NCBI GenBank assembly: GCA_039024895.1
Contig: JBCCPJ010000019.1
Location: 1 to 64,000 of the forward strand
Source of the DNA: JAJDOD01 sp039024895
Lineage (GTDB): Bacteria; Pseudomonadota; Alphaproteobacteria; Rhodobacterales; Rhodobacteraceae
Direction of reading: 5' to 3'
DNA: 64,000 nt
Positions 32,627 to 42,206 of this stretch are shown piece by piece. Position 1 is the first letter of the stretch; each line of letters opens with the position of its first letter. The position numbers were made by a program, and so were the translations under genes. The notes beneath the pieces were generated by a model. It saw nothing but the letters and a program-made list of their open reading frames with translations. It did no database searches and had not been told where the DNA came from.

Positions 32627-33808
32627 ATGGATGCACGTACACTCGCCGCCGAACGTCGAGACGATGTCTGGCTCAACGCGTCCACGGGGAATTTCGAGAC
32701 ATTCAAAACGCTGGTCTCCCAAACGACACGGCCCAGCGATTGGCCCCATGCAGTCGATATCTTCGAGAACGTACCGATCTACAACGGCGATGCGATCCGC
32801 CAAATCGCGGCCGACCCGGGCGACACGCTGGCGCTCATGGCGGAATGGAACACCGCCTTTGATACCGGGCCGGGCGTCATTGCGATCAAGGGCGGTATGG
32901 CAGATCTCGACATCGTCGATGAAGCAACGGCTCTTTTCGAAAAGATTATCGGAGAAGAAAGCGCCACCGGCAGCGGAGGCGGCGACCATTTCGCGAAGCC
33001 AGGCGCCAATAACCGCATATGGAACGCGGCACAAAAACACTGCCTAGCGGACCCGGCGAACTTTGCCGCTTATTATGCCGCCGATGCCGTCGCCTTGGCG
33101 GCGCGGTCTTGGCTCGGACGCGGCTATCAGCTGACCGCGCAGGTCAACCGCGTGAACCCCGGCGGTGCCGCGCAAACACCACACCGAGATTACCACCTCG
33201 GTTTCATGAACGCCGATCAGCTTGCCACCTATCCGGTGCAGGCCCATCGCTTCTCCCCGAACCTCACGCTGCAAGGGGCTATTGCCCATTGCGACATGCC
33301 GCTGGAAACCGGCCCGACGATGCTCCTGCCCTACTCTCAGCAGTTTCGCGACGGGTATGTGGCTTTCCACCGGCCGGAGTTTCAGAACTATTTCGCCGCA
33401 AACCACCGGCAAATCGCGCTCGAGAAGGGCGATCTTCTTTTCTTCAATCCCGCCGTCATGCATGGCGCAGGCACTAACCGGTCAAGCGACATACAACGCA
33501 TGGCAAACCTCCTTCAAATCGGTTCCGCCTTTGGGCGCTCCATCGAGGCGGTCGACCGCTCGCAGATGTCATTGGCGCTCTACCCGGCGCTTGCGGAAGG
33601 CACGCTATCCTGGCGCGAGACCTGCAACGTGATCGCCGCCAGTGCGGAGGGCTACGCCTTTCCAACCAATCTTGACCGCGACCCACCCGTGGGCGGCCTG
33701 ATCCCCCTCAGCCATGCCGAGTTGATGGAACAGGCATTGCAGGCGGGTAAATCGGCGGCGGCGTGGACAGCGGAAGTCACCGCGATGGACGGACGGCGCC
33801 GCGCTTAA
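32627..33808 (+). CDS. Phytanoyl-CoA dioxygenase (PhyH) family protein
   Basis: 393 aa Fe(II)/2-oxoglutarate oxygenase. The HxD iron motif is TPHRDYHLG; the distal histidine lies in FFNPAVMHGAGTNRS, and the following Arg in SDIQRMANLLQIG probably binds 2-oxoglutarate. The N-terminal 150 residues are helical and less conserved. Start at 32627 has GGGAGGTCGCT upstream, better than an in-frame Met 6 codons before. Substrate unknown; homologues hydroxylate small or lipid substrates. Monocistronic, closed by the palindromic terminator at 33.86 kb. Confidence 0.85.
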   Translation: MDARTLAAERRDDVWLNASTGNFETFKTLVSQTTRPSDWPHAVDIFENVPIYNGDAIRQIAADPGDTLALMAEWNTAFDTGPGVIAIKGGMADLDIVDEATALFEKIIGEESATGSGGGDHFAKPGANNRIWNAAQKHCLADPANFAAYYAADAVALAARSWLGRGYQLTAQVNRVNPGGAAQTPHRDYHLGFMNADQLATYPVQAHRFSPNLTLQGAIAHCDMPLETGPTMLLPYSQQFRDGYVAFHRPEFQNYFAANHRQIALEKGDLLFFNPAVMHGAGTNRSSDIQRMANLLQIGSAFGRSIEAVDRSQMSLALYPALAEGTLSWRETCNVIAASAEGYAFPTNLDRDPPVGGLIPLSHAELMEQALQAGKSAAAWTAEVTAMDGRRRA

Positions 33809-33860
33809 CCTCCGTGCGGTGCGTTTACGTGTCGATAACCTTAACAACCTGTTAATAAAC

Positions 33861-33886
33861 AAAAGTTTCGCATGCGAAACTTTTTC
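33861..33886. terminator. Bidirectional terminator between convergent genes
   Basis: AAAGTTTCG-CATG-CGAAACTTT is a perfect palindrome with T-runs on both sides (CTTTTT on plus, CTTTTG on minus). It separates the convergent dioxygenase and ppx/gppA genes and can serve both. Confidence 0.8.
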
Positions 33887-33976
33887 GTTTCCCGCGCTTA
33901 AGCAGTCCACAACGCGCAAGCCATTCGCTAGAACCTACAGGTGGCGCATCCGCGCTTCAGGCAGCCCATTTTTTGG

Positions 33977-35092
33977 CTAGTACGCCGCGTCTTCCAAAAC
34001 ACCGTTGGCGGACATCTGTGCGTAGAGAAGCCCCTCACGCAAGCCCCGATCCGCAACGGAAAGCCGGTCCGTAGGCCAGACCCTCAGCAGGGCTTGCAGG
34101 ATCGCGGCCCCCGACATGATGAGCGCATGCCGGTCCCGCCCAATGCGCGGATCGCCGCGCCGCCCGTCCGGTCCCATATCAAGATAACGCCGGATCACCT
34201 TGTCAATCTGATCCGATGTCATGCGCAAACCATCCACCTTGGACCGGTCGTAACGGCGTAAGCCCAGATGGCTCGCGGCAACCGTCGTCACCGTCCCGGA
34301 GGTGCCAATGATCTGAAACCCATCGCGCGCTTGTTCGGCGGCGTAGGGCGTGAATTCGGCGAGGTTTTCCTCGAAATACCAACTCATAAGCGCGAACCGT
34401 GCCGCGTCATCATCCACGTCGTTGAACTGATCGCGCAACGTCGCCACGCCCAAAGGGACCGAAATCCAATCGACCACCTGTGCCGCGGGAAAAGGCGAGC
34501 TTGGGTCGGGCACGAAACCCGAATGGAGCCGCATCAAGGCCCGGGGACGCTCGACCTTGGGAACCTTGCTGATGTCGATCCAGACGAGTTCGGTTGAGCC
34601 ACCTCCGATATCAACCACCATTACCTGCTCGGTCTTCGCCGACACGAGCGGCGCGCAAGAGACTACGGCGAGCCGCGCCTCTTCCTCCGGCGCGATGATT
34701 TCAAGCGTTAGCCCGGTCTCGGCTTTTACATCGGCCAGGAACTTGGCGCCGTTATGCGCCCGTCGGCAGGCTTCCGTTGCCACTAAGCGACGGTGGCCGA
34801 CCTCGTGGCGGTCAAGCTTGGACCGACAAATCCGCAGCGCCTGGACGGTGCGCCGCATGGCAGCCGCCGAAAGCTTGCCCGAGCGCTCCAGCCCCTGCCC
34901 CAACTGCACCGATTTGGAAAAACTGTCGACAACGTGGAACTGGTTGCCTTTCGGCTGCGCAATCAACATGCGACATGAGTTCGTGCCAAGGTCCAGCGCG
35001 GCATAAAGCTCCGCTGGATCACGCTCGTTCGAGGCGCCATCTGCAACCGCCTGCGGGAGATGGCGCGCGCCTCTTGGCCGCTTGGGGGCCAT
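33977..35092 (-). CDS. Exopolyphosphatase / ppGpp-pppGpp phosphohydrolase family (Ppx/GppA)
   Basis: 371 aa in the ASKHA (actin/Hsp70-like) fold. Phosphate-loop 1 is ALDLGTNSCRMLIA (about 31-44); loop 2 is VVDIGGGSTELVW; IGTSGTVTT is the third nucleotide-site block. The catalytic Glu sits in IIAPEEEARLA. Only the two-domain core is present, with no C-terminal HD-like extension, so it matches short Ppx2/GppA-like proteins. It hydrolyses polyphosphate or pppGpp; which one cannot be read from sequence. Divergent from the virulence-factor/MTHFR pair. Confidence 0.9.
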   Translation of the reverse strand: MAPKRPRGARHLPQAVADGASNERDPAELYAALDLGTNSCRMLIAQPKGNQFHVVDSFSKSVQLGQGLERSGKLSAAAMRRTVQALRICRSKLDRHEVGHRRLVATEACRRAHNGAKFLADVKAETGLTLEIIAPEEEARLAVVSCAPLVSAKTEQVMVVDIGGGSTELVWIDISKVPKVERPRALMRLHSGFVPDPSSPFPAAQVVDWISVPLGVATLRDQFNDVDDDAARFALMSWYFEENLAEFTPYAAEQARDGFQIIGTSGTVTTVAASHLGLRRYDRSKVDGLRMTSDQIDKVIRRYLDMGPDGRRGDPRIGRDRHALIMSGAAILQALLRVWPTDRLSVADRGLREGLLYAQMSANGVLEDAAY

Positions 35093-35258
35093 ATCGCCCT
35101 CCGATCTCTGGTTGCCTCCACCCTAGGAGCAACATACCAGTTGAGGCAAGAAATTCTGCACCATTCCTGATTTTTCGTCGCGCGCCTGCGTGGAAAAGTC
35201 GAAAATGAGCGGCGCTTCACTAACCTCTGGCCTTAATACCGGGCGTAAAGGAGACCCC

Positions 35259-35555
35259 ATGGCAGACGTCACCATCGTATATTGGCGGGATATCCCGGCC
35301 CAGGTCATCGTCGGAAAAGGCCGGCGCGGGGCAAAAGCGCCGCTGCCGGAACGCTTCGAGCAGGCGATTGACCGCGCCGCCATGAAAACCGGCACGGGCG
35401 ACACGGATGCCTATTTGGCGGAGTGGCGCAAAGCCGCGCCCTACAGTGTCGAAGGCGACGCGGCGGAGGTCGCAAAAGGCGAAGCGGCGCGGCTCGATGC
35501 GGAGTACGATCAGCAACGGCTGAAAGCCTTGATCGAGAACGACGGATGGGCCTGA
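35259..35555 (+). CDS. PF13769-type 'virulence factor' domain protein
   Basis: 98 aa, start with AAAGGAGA upstream. The sequence MADVTIVYWRDIPAQVIVGKGRR and KAPLPERFEQAIDRAAMKTG is the conserved first half of a small family labelled virulence factor in domain databases; the label is historical and no virulence role should be inferred. It is usually found next to corrinoid or tetrahydrofolate one-carbon genes, as here, 26 bases before an MTHFR homologue. Confidence 0.75.
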   Translation: MADVTIVYWRDIPAQVIVGKGRRGAKAPLPERFEQAIDRAAMKTGTGDTDAYLAEWRKAAPYSVEGDAAEVAKGEAARLDAEYDQQRLKALIENDGWA

Positions 35556-35581
35556 GCCCCACGGAGATAGGGAATAAACTG

Positions 35582-36502
35582 ATGGCGCTTTTGAAATTCC
35601 AAAGGAAGGCGGATACCGCGCCGACCATCGATCCCAAAGTTCAGGACTTCCTGAGCGACTTCTCCATCGAAGTGATGCCGCGCACCGCCGAGAAAGTTGA
35701 GGACTTTCGGACCGTTCTGCCCCATGGCACCCGCGTCTACATCGCCCATATCGAGGGCACGCCCATCGAAGAGATGGCCGCAACGGCAAAGCGGCTGGCT
35801 GAAGATGGCTTTCGGGTCATGCCCCATTTTCCGGCCCGCATTATCCCGGACAAGGCCACGCTTGCCGACTGGATTGCGCGCTATCAGGGCGAAGCGGGGG
35901 TAACCGAGGCCCTGATGCTTGGCGGCAGCCCGACAAAACCTTTGGGGGAATTCGATAGCTCAATGCAGCTTCTCGAAACCGGCCTCTTCGATAAGGCAGG
36001 CTTTACGCATCTTCACGTGGCAGGCCATCCTGAGGGCAACAAGGATATCGATCCAAAGGGCGGCACGGCCAATGTGGATGAGGCGCTTCAATGGAAGACC
36101 GCCTTCAACAAACGCAGCGACGCAGAAATGGCGATTATCACCCAGTTTGCCTTTGAAGCCGGGCCAATGATCGAATGGGCAAACGCGGTTCAGGCCTCCG
36201 GCGTTGATCTGCCCATCCACATCGGCATTGCAGGGCCCGCGAAGCTACAAACGCTCATCAAATTCGCCATTGCGTGCGGCGTCGGCCCTTCCCTGAAGGT
36301 TCTGCAAAAGCGCGCGATGGACGTCACCAAACTCGTGCTGCCCTATGAGCCCGACGACATTGTCACCGCGCTCGCCCATCACAAGGACGCCAACCCGGGA
36401 TTTGCTATCACCAATCTGCATATCTTCCCCCTTGGCGGGATCAAAACCGCGGCGACATGGGCACAAAACCATGGGGCAAAGGCAACCGCTGTATCGGGGT
36501 AA
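35582..36502 (+). CDS. Methylenetetrahydrofolate reductase (MetF-like)
   Basis: 306 aa TIM-barrel protein in the MTHFR family, which interconverts 5,10-methylene- and 5-methyl-tetrahydrofolate with FAD. FSIEVMPRTAEKV at the N terminus contains the catalytic Glu, HIEGTPIEEM follows; MLGGSPTKPLGEF, HVAGHPEGN and ITQFAFEAG are further active-site blocks. It is a divergent MTHFR branch seen beside C1-demethylation genes in roseobacters rather than canonical MetF. Start: ATG at 35582 gives the best N terminus; an ATG at 35546 would overlap the upstream stop. Confidence 0.85.
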   Translation: MALLKFQRKADTAPTIDPKVQDFLSDFSIEVMPRTAEKVEDFRTVLPHGTRVYIAHIEGTPIEEMAATAKRLAEDGFRVMPHFPARIIPDKATLADWIARYQGEAGVTEALMLGGSPTKPLGEFDSSMQLLETGLFDKAGFTHLHVAGHPEGNKDIDPKGGTANVDEALQWKTAFNKRSDAEMAIITQFAFEAGPMIEWANAVQASGVDLPIHIGIAGPAKLQTLIKFAIACGVGPSLKVLQKRAMDVTKLVLPYEPDDIVTALAHHKDANPGFAITNLHIFPLGGIKTAATWAQNHGAKATAVSG

Positions 36503-36713
36503 ACTGCCCGATTACATGTCGCGACGCTTCGTCACCGCGTCCATATTCACGTTCAATATCAGTATGTTGTCGCGCTCTACCACGTGAGGTCCGCTGGCGT
36601 CGCACACCACCCACTTGTCTACAGTTCTAAACGATCTAATTGCCAGCGGTTAATTTCACGGCAACCTCCTTTTCCTATGTCTCGGGCACGAATTTCACGC
36701 TCGGGAGATATAT

Positions 36714-37868
36714 ATGCGGAACTTTGCAGGAATAGTCGCGCTGGTTGCGACATGCGCCACGTCAGCGCCAGCGCTTGCGGAACAAGGCGTTTCAAGCTCG
36801 GAAGTGCGGTTTGCCCAAGTTGCGGCCATTGAAGGGCCAGCCGCTGCTCTCGGGCAAGGCATGCAACTGGGCATTCAGGCGGCATTTGCCGAAGCAAACA
36901 ACGCGGGCGGCGTCCATGGCCGTAACCTGACGCTTTCAAGCATGGATGATGGGTATGAGCCAAGCCGGTCGATCGACGCCGTCAACTCGGTCATCGCCTC
37001 TGATGATTTCCTGGCCCTCATCGGGCCCGTTGGCACACCGACAACCAGAGCTACCCAGCCAATTGCAACCGACGCCAATATGCCGATGATCGGCCCTTTC
37101 ACAGGTGCAGGCTTTCTGCGCGACCCCTCCCTGACGAATGTCGTCAATCTTCGCGCGACTTATGACGCGGAAACGGCGGCATGGATTGACCATTTGGTCG
37201 ATGACTTGGGACACACGAATATTGCCATTCTCTATCAAGATGATGGCTTCGGTCGCGTGGGTCTATCTGGGGTGAAGAAGGCGCTGGAGGCGCGCGGCAT
37301 GACCCTGTCGGCCGAAGGAACATATACGCGCAACACCGTGGCCGTAAAATCGGCATTGCTTGAAATTCGCAAAGCGGAACCGGAAGCCATCGTCATGGTC
37401 GGTGCGTATAAGCCGCTAGCCGAATTCATAAAACTGTCCAAAAAGATGCGCATGGATCCCAAGTTTGTGACGATCTCCTTCGTCGGCTCCAAGGCGCTGG
37501 CCGCAGAGCTTGGGGAGGCGGGCGAAGGTGTGATCATCAGTCAAGTCGTGCCCCAGCCTTGGGATACGTCCATTCCTGTCGTGGCAGCATACCAGGCGGC
37601 TCTGAAAGCCCATGACCCTGCCGCCGAACCGGGATTTGTGTCGCTTGAAGGGTATCTGACGGGACGCGTGGCGATTGAAGCCTTGAAAGCGGCCGGGGCA
37701 GATGTGTCCCGAGACGCCTACCTCACAGCTTTGACCAACCTTGGCTCCATGGATTTGGGCGGGTTTCCGATGGTCTTTGGTCCCGGCGACAATCAGGGCA
37801 GCGAAAGCGTGTTCCTGACCCGCATCAACGCAAATGGAACATTTGACGCGGTCGCCGGTTCAAGCTGA
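36714..37868 (+). CDS. Leu/Ile/Val-type periplasmic binding protein, orphan (no permease nearby)
   Basis: 384 aa type I periplasmic-binding protein (Peripla_BP_6). A signal peptide (cleavage likely after SAPALA near 22) precedes VSSSEVRFAQVAAIEGPAAALGQGM. GGVHGRNLTLSSMDDGYEPSRS and IGPVGTPTTRATQPIA are standard ligand-site segments; YQDDGFGRVGLSG is the hinge-lobe block. ABC permease and ATPase genes are missing; the next gene, 69 bases on, is a chemoreceptor. This suggests a sensory binding protein that presents ligand to the receptor. A GC hairpin at 37880-37902 lies between them. Confidence 0.88.
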   Translation: MRNFAGIVALVATCATSAPALAEQGVSSSEVRFAQVAAIEGPAAALGQGMQLGIQAAFAEANNAGGVHGRNLTLSSMDDGYEPSRSIDAVNSVIASDDFLALIGPVGTPTTRATQPIATDANMPMIGPFTGAGFLRDPSLTNVVNLRATYDAETAAWIDHLVDDLGHTNIAILYQDDGFGRVGLSGVKKALEARGMTLSAEGTYTRNTVAVKSALLEIRKAEPEAIVMVGAYKPLAEFIKLSKKMRMDPKFVTISFVGSKALAAELGEAGEGVIISQVVPQPWDTSIPVVAAYQAALKAHDPAAEPGFVSLEGYLTGRVAIEALKAAGADVSRDAYLTALTNLGSMDLGGFPMVFGPGDNQGSESVFLTRINANGTFDAVAGSS

Positions 37869-37879
37869 CGCACGCACCC

Positions 37880-37902
37880 GGGCGGCGCTACCTGTGCCGC
37901 CC
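37880..37902 (+). other. Intercistronic GC hairpin between binding-protein and chemoreceptor genes
   Basis: GGGCGGC (37880-37886) pairs with GCCGCCC (37896-37902) around a 9-base loop, 12 bases after the stop codon. There is no uridine tract. Such hairpins often stabilise the 3' end of binding-protein mRNA and reduce expression of the following gene. Confidence 0.5.
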
Positions 37903-37937
37903 TAGCCACCCACTTGTTTTGCCTGAAGGGGCTTCCG

Positions 37938-40697
37938 ATGAATTTGCTTCTTTCGAAAGCCACGCACTCCTTGATAACAAGGCTTGCTGTCCTCTTACTG
38001 ACGCTCGGCGGGCTGATCGCTGCTGTATTTTTAATAAGTTGGTTGGTCTTTCAGACAATTCAGGAAAACATGTCGTCCTTCAAAATGGATCGCGTCCCGC
38101 AACTTCGCGCAAGTGCGGGCATCATCTCCGCAACGGACGTGACCCGCTCCATCCTCTTGTCGGCGGTCATAGCGCAAGACCTTCCCAGTTTGGAAGGTCA
38201 AACGAAAGCGGCAGTTGCCGCCTTCGAAGACTTCAGGCAAGCGCTCGAACGGGTGTCACCGGAAGAACGCGCCCGCCTGCTTCCCATGGTCGATGAGACA
38301 CAAGCAGCAGTTTCGCGCCTTTTGGAAGCGCGCGCAAAGGAACTTACGGAAACCGCAAACGTGTTGAGCGCCATAAAACTAGCGTCGGACAATGCAGGCG
38401 CGGCAAGCGTGCTGATCGCGGAAGCCAACGACAACGCGTTCTTCGATATGACACTCAGCGGCGAGCAAACAACTGAAAGTATTGATGAGACGCTGACGCG
38501 TTTGGTCGAGGAAAATTTCTATCAGTTTCAGGTGGCGCTCAGCATCCGCGGCGAAATCAATCTCATTGCCGGGTTGGCGATAGCCTTCAACCAGGATGAC
38601 GCATCCCAAATCAGCAGCATTATCGCCGATCTTCTCAGATCAGCGATTGGGCGTCTCACGGTATCGTTGGAACGAAATCAAGATGTCCCGGTCTTTGCCA
38701 CTGCCTTGCCCGTCATCAGCGAGAGCCTACAGATCTTTGAGCGTGTCTTTGGCAATCAGCTCAACCGACCCAGTTCGTCGGAAATTCTGGAAGCGCGGCT
38801 CGCTGTTGACACCGTACTCTCTCCGGCGCTCGACGATATCTACTTTGAACTTATCATCGCCAATGATGACGCTAAATCGACCAATCAGGCAGCATTGGAG
38901 CGCCTTTTGCAAGTCGATGTCGAGCGGATGCGAGCGAACGCGAGCCTTGATACCGCGACGCGGTCGTTCTTTGCGGCGTTGCTTCAAGTGGCCGCAGCGC
39001 AAACGGACGGCGAATTGAACATGCGTCAAAGCGAAGTTGAGCGTATCGCCGACGATATCATGCGCCTGAAGGCGGGCACGGAATTCGACGCGCAAGCGAA
39101 CCTCTTGGCATTGGTCGCATTCGCGGACCCAGCGACCGGCGTGCGGGCGAAACGCGCCGCGTTGTTGGTTGCTCAGGCCGAAGCAACAGCCGCGACGAAT
39201 GACGCCACATTGGCGGTGCAGACGATTACCGAGGAAGCTACGACCTATGCGGAGGCCGCCTTGGTTGGCATTGAAGAGGCCGCAGGGTTTCTGTCCGGTA
39301 GCGTCGATACGGCCCTTTCGCAATTGATGGCGGTCGCCGTATTCGGCGCGTTCGTCATGCTCGTCGTGCCCGTGCTCGTTTGGGTTTTTGTTTCCCGGCC
39401 AATTGGTCGGGTCACGCTGGTCACAGAGCGCCTTGCCAGTGGCGATTTATCAGAGATCGAAGGGTTGCCGCGCAACCAAGGCGAATTGGGGAGGCTGGCC
39501 AGCGCGCTCCATGTGTTCCGCGAGAATGCGCTGGCAAACATTGCAATGCAGGAAGAAGAACGCAAACGCGAGGTTGAGGCTGCTGCGGCGGCGAAGGAAG
39601 CGGAAGAACTGAAACGCCGCGAAGAACAACGGCGCGTCGCAGAAGAAGAGCAGCGCGCACAAGCGAAACGCGAAGATGAAGCCAAGATCGCGGCGGAGAA
39701 TGAAGAGCGCCAACGAAAAGAGTTTGCCGAACAAAATGCGCGGATGGAAGAACAGGAACTCATCGTCTCAAGCCTAGCGCAGGGACTGAACAACCTGGCT
39801 GCGGGCGACCTCACGTGCAAGATCGATAAAGTCTTTCCGGCGGCCTATGACGCGCTCCGCCTGGATTTTAATTCCGCAATCGACAACCTGGCCGAGATCG
39901 TCCTGCAACTCAAAGAAAGCTCTGAAACCATCGAAGGCAATTGCGGCGAGCTTTCCTCTGCCTCTGCCGATCTTGCGAGCCGCACCGAAAGCAATGCATC
40001 CACGCTTACCGAAACAGTCGCTTCCGTAAGCAGCCTGTCGTCGAGTGTTGCGGAAGCTGCAGAGAATGCCGGGCAAGCCTCGGCCACGATCCAAAGCGTA
40101 CGCGAGCAAGCCAATCTGAACAATGAGGTCATGAAAAAGGCCACGTCGGCGATGTCCCGTGTCCAGGAGGCATCGGGCAAGATTACCTCGATTGTCGATA
40201 TCATCGATTCGATCGCCTTCCAAACCAACCTCCTCGCCCTCAATGCCGGTGTCGAAGCCGCCCGTGCCGGAGATGCCGGTCAAGGATTTGCCGTGGTTGC
40301 GAACGAAGTACGGGTTTTGGCGCAGCGCTGCAGCGACGCTGCGAGCGAGATTGGCACCGTCGTCGAAGAAAGCGCGCGAACCGTGCATGAAGGATCAGAG
40401 TTCACCGAAAAAGCCAACGAAGCGATGTCAGCAATAAATGAAGGGATCGATGAAATTTCAACGATTGTTGACGGCATCGCACGGGCGTCGGCGGAACAGG
40501 CAAGAGGCCTGAGCGACGTGGATCAGGCCGTCCAAAACCTCGATAGTTCCACCCAACAGAACGCGGCGATGTTCGAAGAAACGTCTGCTTCGAACCAAGT
40601 GCTCTCTACGGAGGCACATCGACTGTCAGATGTCGTGAAGTCATTTGTCGTCCCCACTGCAGAAACTGGCGAGACGGAGTACGGCTTGGCCTCTTGA
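37938..40697 (+). CDS. Methyl-accepting chemotaxis protein with large helical periplasmic domain
   Basis: 919 aa chemoreceptor. TM1 at about 15-40, a roughly 410-residue predicted helical periplasmic domain, TM2 near 465-485 (MAVAVFGAFVMLVVPVLVWVFV), a HAMP domain starting SRPIGRVTLVTERLASGDLS, a highly charged coiled coil rich in E/K/R/A, a second HAMP-like segment (NLAAGDLTCKID) and the signalling hairpin whose tip reads IAFQTNLLALNAGVEAARAGDAGQG. No CheR-tether pentapeptide is seen at the C terminus. The long helical sensor recalls TorS-type domains that bind a periplasmic binding protein. The start at 37938 has AAGGGG upstream. Confidence 0.93.
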   Translation: MNLLLSKATHSLITRLAVLLLTLGGLIAAVFLISWLVFQTIQENMSSFKMDRVPQLRASAGIISATDVTRSILLSAVIAQDLPSLEGQTKAAVAAFEDFRQALERVSPEERARLLPMVDETQAAVSRLLEARAKELTETANVLSAIKLASDNAGAASVLIAEANDNAFFDMTLSGEQTTESIDETLTRLVEENFYQFQVALSIRGEINLIAGLAIAFNQDDASQISSIIADLLRSAIGRLTVSLERNQDVPVFATALPVISESLQIFERVFGNQLNRPSSSEILEARLAVDTVLSPALDDIYFELIIANDDAKSTNQAALERLLQVDVERMRANASLDTATRSFFAALLQVAAAQTDGELNMRQSEVERIADDIMRLKAGTEFDAQANLLALVAFADPATGVRAKRAALLVAQAEATAATNDATLAVQTITEEATTYAEAALVGIEEAAGFLSGSVDTALSQLMAVAVFGAFVMLVVPVLVWVFVSRPIGRVTLVTERLASGDLSEIEGLPRNQGELGRLASALHVFRENALANIAMQEEERKREVEAAAAAKEAEELKRREEQRRVAEEEQRAQAKREDEAKIAAENEERQRKEFAEQNARMEEQELIVSSLAQGLNNLAAGDLTCKIDKVFPAAYDALRLDFNSAIDNLAEIVLQLKESSETIEGNCGELSSASADLASRTESNASTLTETVASVSSLSSSVAEAAENAGQASATIQSVREQANLNNEVMKKATSAMSRVQEASGKITSIVDIIDSIAFQTNLLALNAGVEAARAGDAGQGFAVVANEVRVLAQRCSDAASEIGTVVEESARTVHEGSEFTEKANEAMSAINEGIDEISTIVDGIARASAEQARGLSDVDQAVQNLDSSTQQNAAMFEETSASNQVLSTEAHRLSDVVKSFVVPTAETGETEYGLAS

Positions 40698-41193
40698 GGT
40701 GCTGCGGGCCTGCCCTTTGACGGCTACCCGTTTCGCCACCGCGCAACGCGCTCGATGCACGTGCGCGCGTAAGCGGTGCGAAACGTCCCGTTGGCTCACA
40801 ATGCGTTTCTGCATCCTTCGAGCAAGTAAAGACGTTGGAGAAGAACCGATGCGCGCTTTTCGCACTTCGGAACATGCCGAGACCCGGTCCCGGCCGAAAG
40901 CGCGGCCGTGGCACGCCACGGCGCGGCATTGCACTACCCGACCGCATTGTGTGGCGGCAGGAACTCTACCTCCTCACCAACGAGTGTGTCTCAGGGTCAA
41001 TTCTCCGCGCCGAAACAGGCGGCGCCCACAGGCTTTCGGTCAAGAACTTCGCCGATGAAACGCGCGCTGTTTTGCAATCGGAACCACTTGACAGAAACCG
41101 ATCCAATTTTTGGCTAGTCGACGAAAAGGAGAACGCTATCGGTTCGCCTGTTGACTATTGTACACCGTTGCAAACGCAATTTTGTTGCCGCCA
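40698..41193. other. Roughly 500-bp region without a confident gene
   Basis: An ORF from 40835 reads into the IS remnant (RRGIALPDRIVWRQELYLLTNE and following), and another ORF in the ATG frame at 40850 follows a GGAGAAGAACCG site but soon becomes arginine-rich nonsense. Either could be a gene fragment cut by the insertion sequence. An imperfect inverted repeat (40729-40742 with 40773-40785, one bulged base) lies just after the chemoreceptor stop and may end its transcript. I cannot assign a product. Confidence 0.4.
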
Positions 41194-42206
41194 TTACCGT
41201 CGGACAATCCAGCTGTTCAGTCCCGGTATCTGGTTGATCGGATTTAGGATGAACCGCTCAGGTTCTGATGTCCAGATTTTGCATATGTATTCGTAAGACG
41301 TGAGACCGCTCAGCGTCTTCAGCCGTCGCGCAAAGTTGTAGGCGTCCAGGAAATCGCCGAGATGACTACGCAGTTGGTCATGGCTTTCGTAGTGATACCG
41401 CTTCACTGTCGCGTCTTTGATGGTTCGGTTCAACCTTTCCACCCGGCCGTTGGTGCACGGGTTGTTGGGCTTTTTCAGACGATGCTTGATACCATTGGCA
41501 TCGCAGATAAGATCGAAACGCATTTTGCGGAACGTGACGCTATCGTGGTTCCGTGGCTGCTCTGCGAACTGGATGCGACCGCCAGTGTTGCTCGAACCAT
41601 TGGCGCAATCATTGGCAACTCGGTGAGAATGGTGTGGATTTTGTATGGAACGGCTTCTAGCAGGTGTTCAAGGAACTCCTAGGCTGTTTTACGATTGGCT
41701 TTCCCAACAAGCTGGGCCACCGCGAACTTGCTGGTTCGGTCAATGACGACAAAGAGGTAAAGCTTTCCTTCCTCGGTCCTGACGTTGGCGATATCGATAT
41801 GGAAATAGCCAATCGGGTACCTCTTAAACTTCTGCCGTTTGGGCTTGCCCCCATCTATATCGGGCAGCCGAGAGATACCGTGTCGCTGAAGACAGCGATG
41901 CAATGAGGATCGCGTCAGGTGCGGGATCGACGGCTGCAAGGCATAGAGACAGTCATCCAGCGGCAGTAATATGTGCAGCCGGAATGCCATAATCATCGCT
42001 TCCTCACCTTTGCTGAGAGTGGTTGAGCGCAGTTCCTTCGGACCAGTCTTGCCATCCGCCACCGTCTAACGCTTGTGCCACTTCGCGACCGTCTTGGGGT
42101 TAATCCCCAGCCCACGGCTCAACTCCGCGATCGACGCTTGCGATCGCTGTATCGCTGCTCTGACAGCGTGCATGGTCGTGGCGCTGCCATAACGAACTTG
42201 TCCCAT
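41194..42206 (-). pseudogene. IS481-family transposase, degraded
   Basis: Conceptual translation from the ATG at 42206 starts MGQVRYGSATTMHAVRAAIQ, an HTH domain, then meets TAG at codon 47 (42066-42068). The same frame continues with TGPKELRSTTLSKGEEAM, LPLDDCLYALQPSIPHLTRSS and the DDE domain start YPIGYFHIDIANVRTEEGKLY to a second TAG at 41679-41681. About 60 bases later the frame shifts near 41620, with apparent loss of about a dozen bases including the second catalytic Asp region, then resumes (MRFDLICDANGIKHRLKKPN, RVERLNRTIKDATVKRYHYE) to the end at 41194. Three lesions make it inactive. I could not find clear terminal inverted repeats or a target duplication. Confidence 0.9.
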
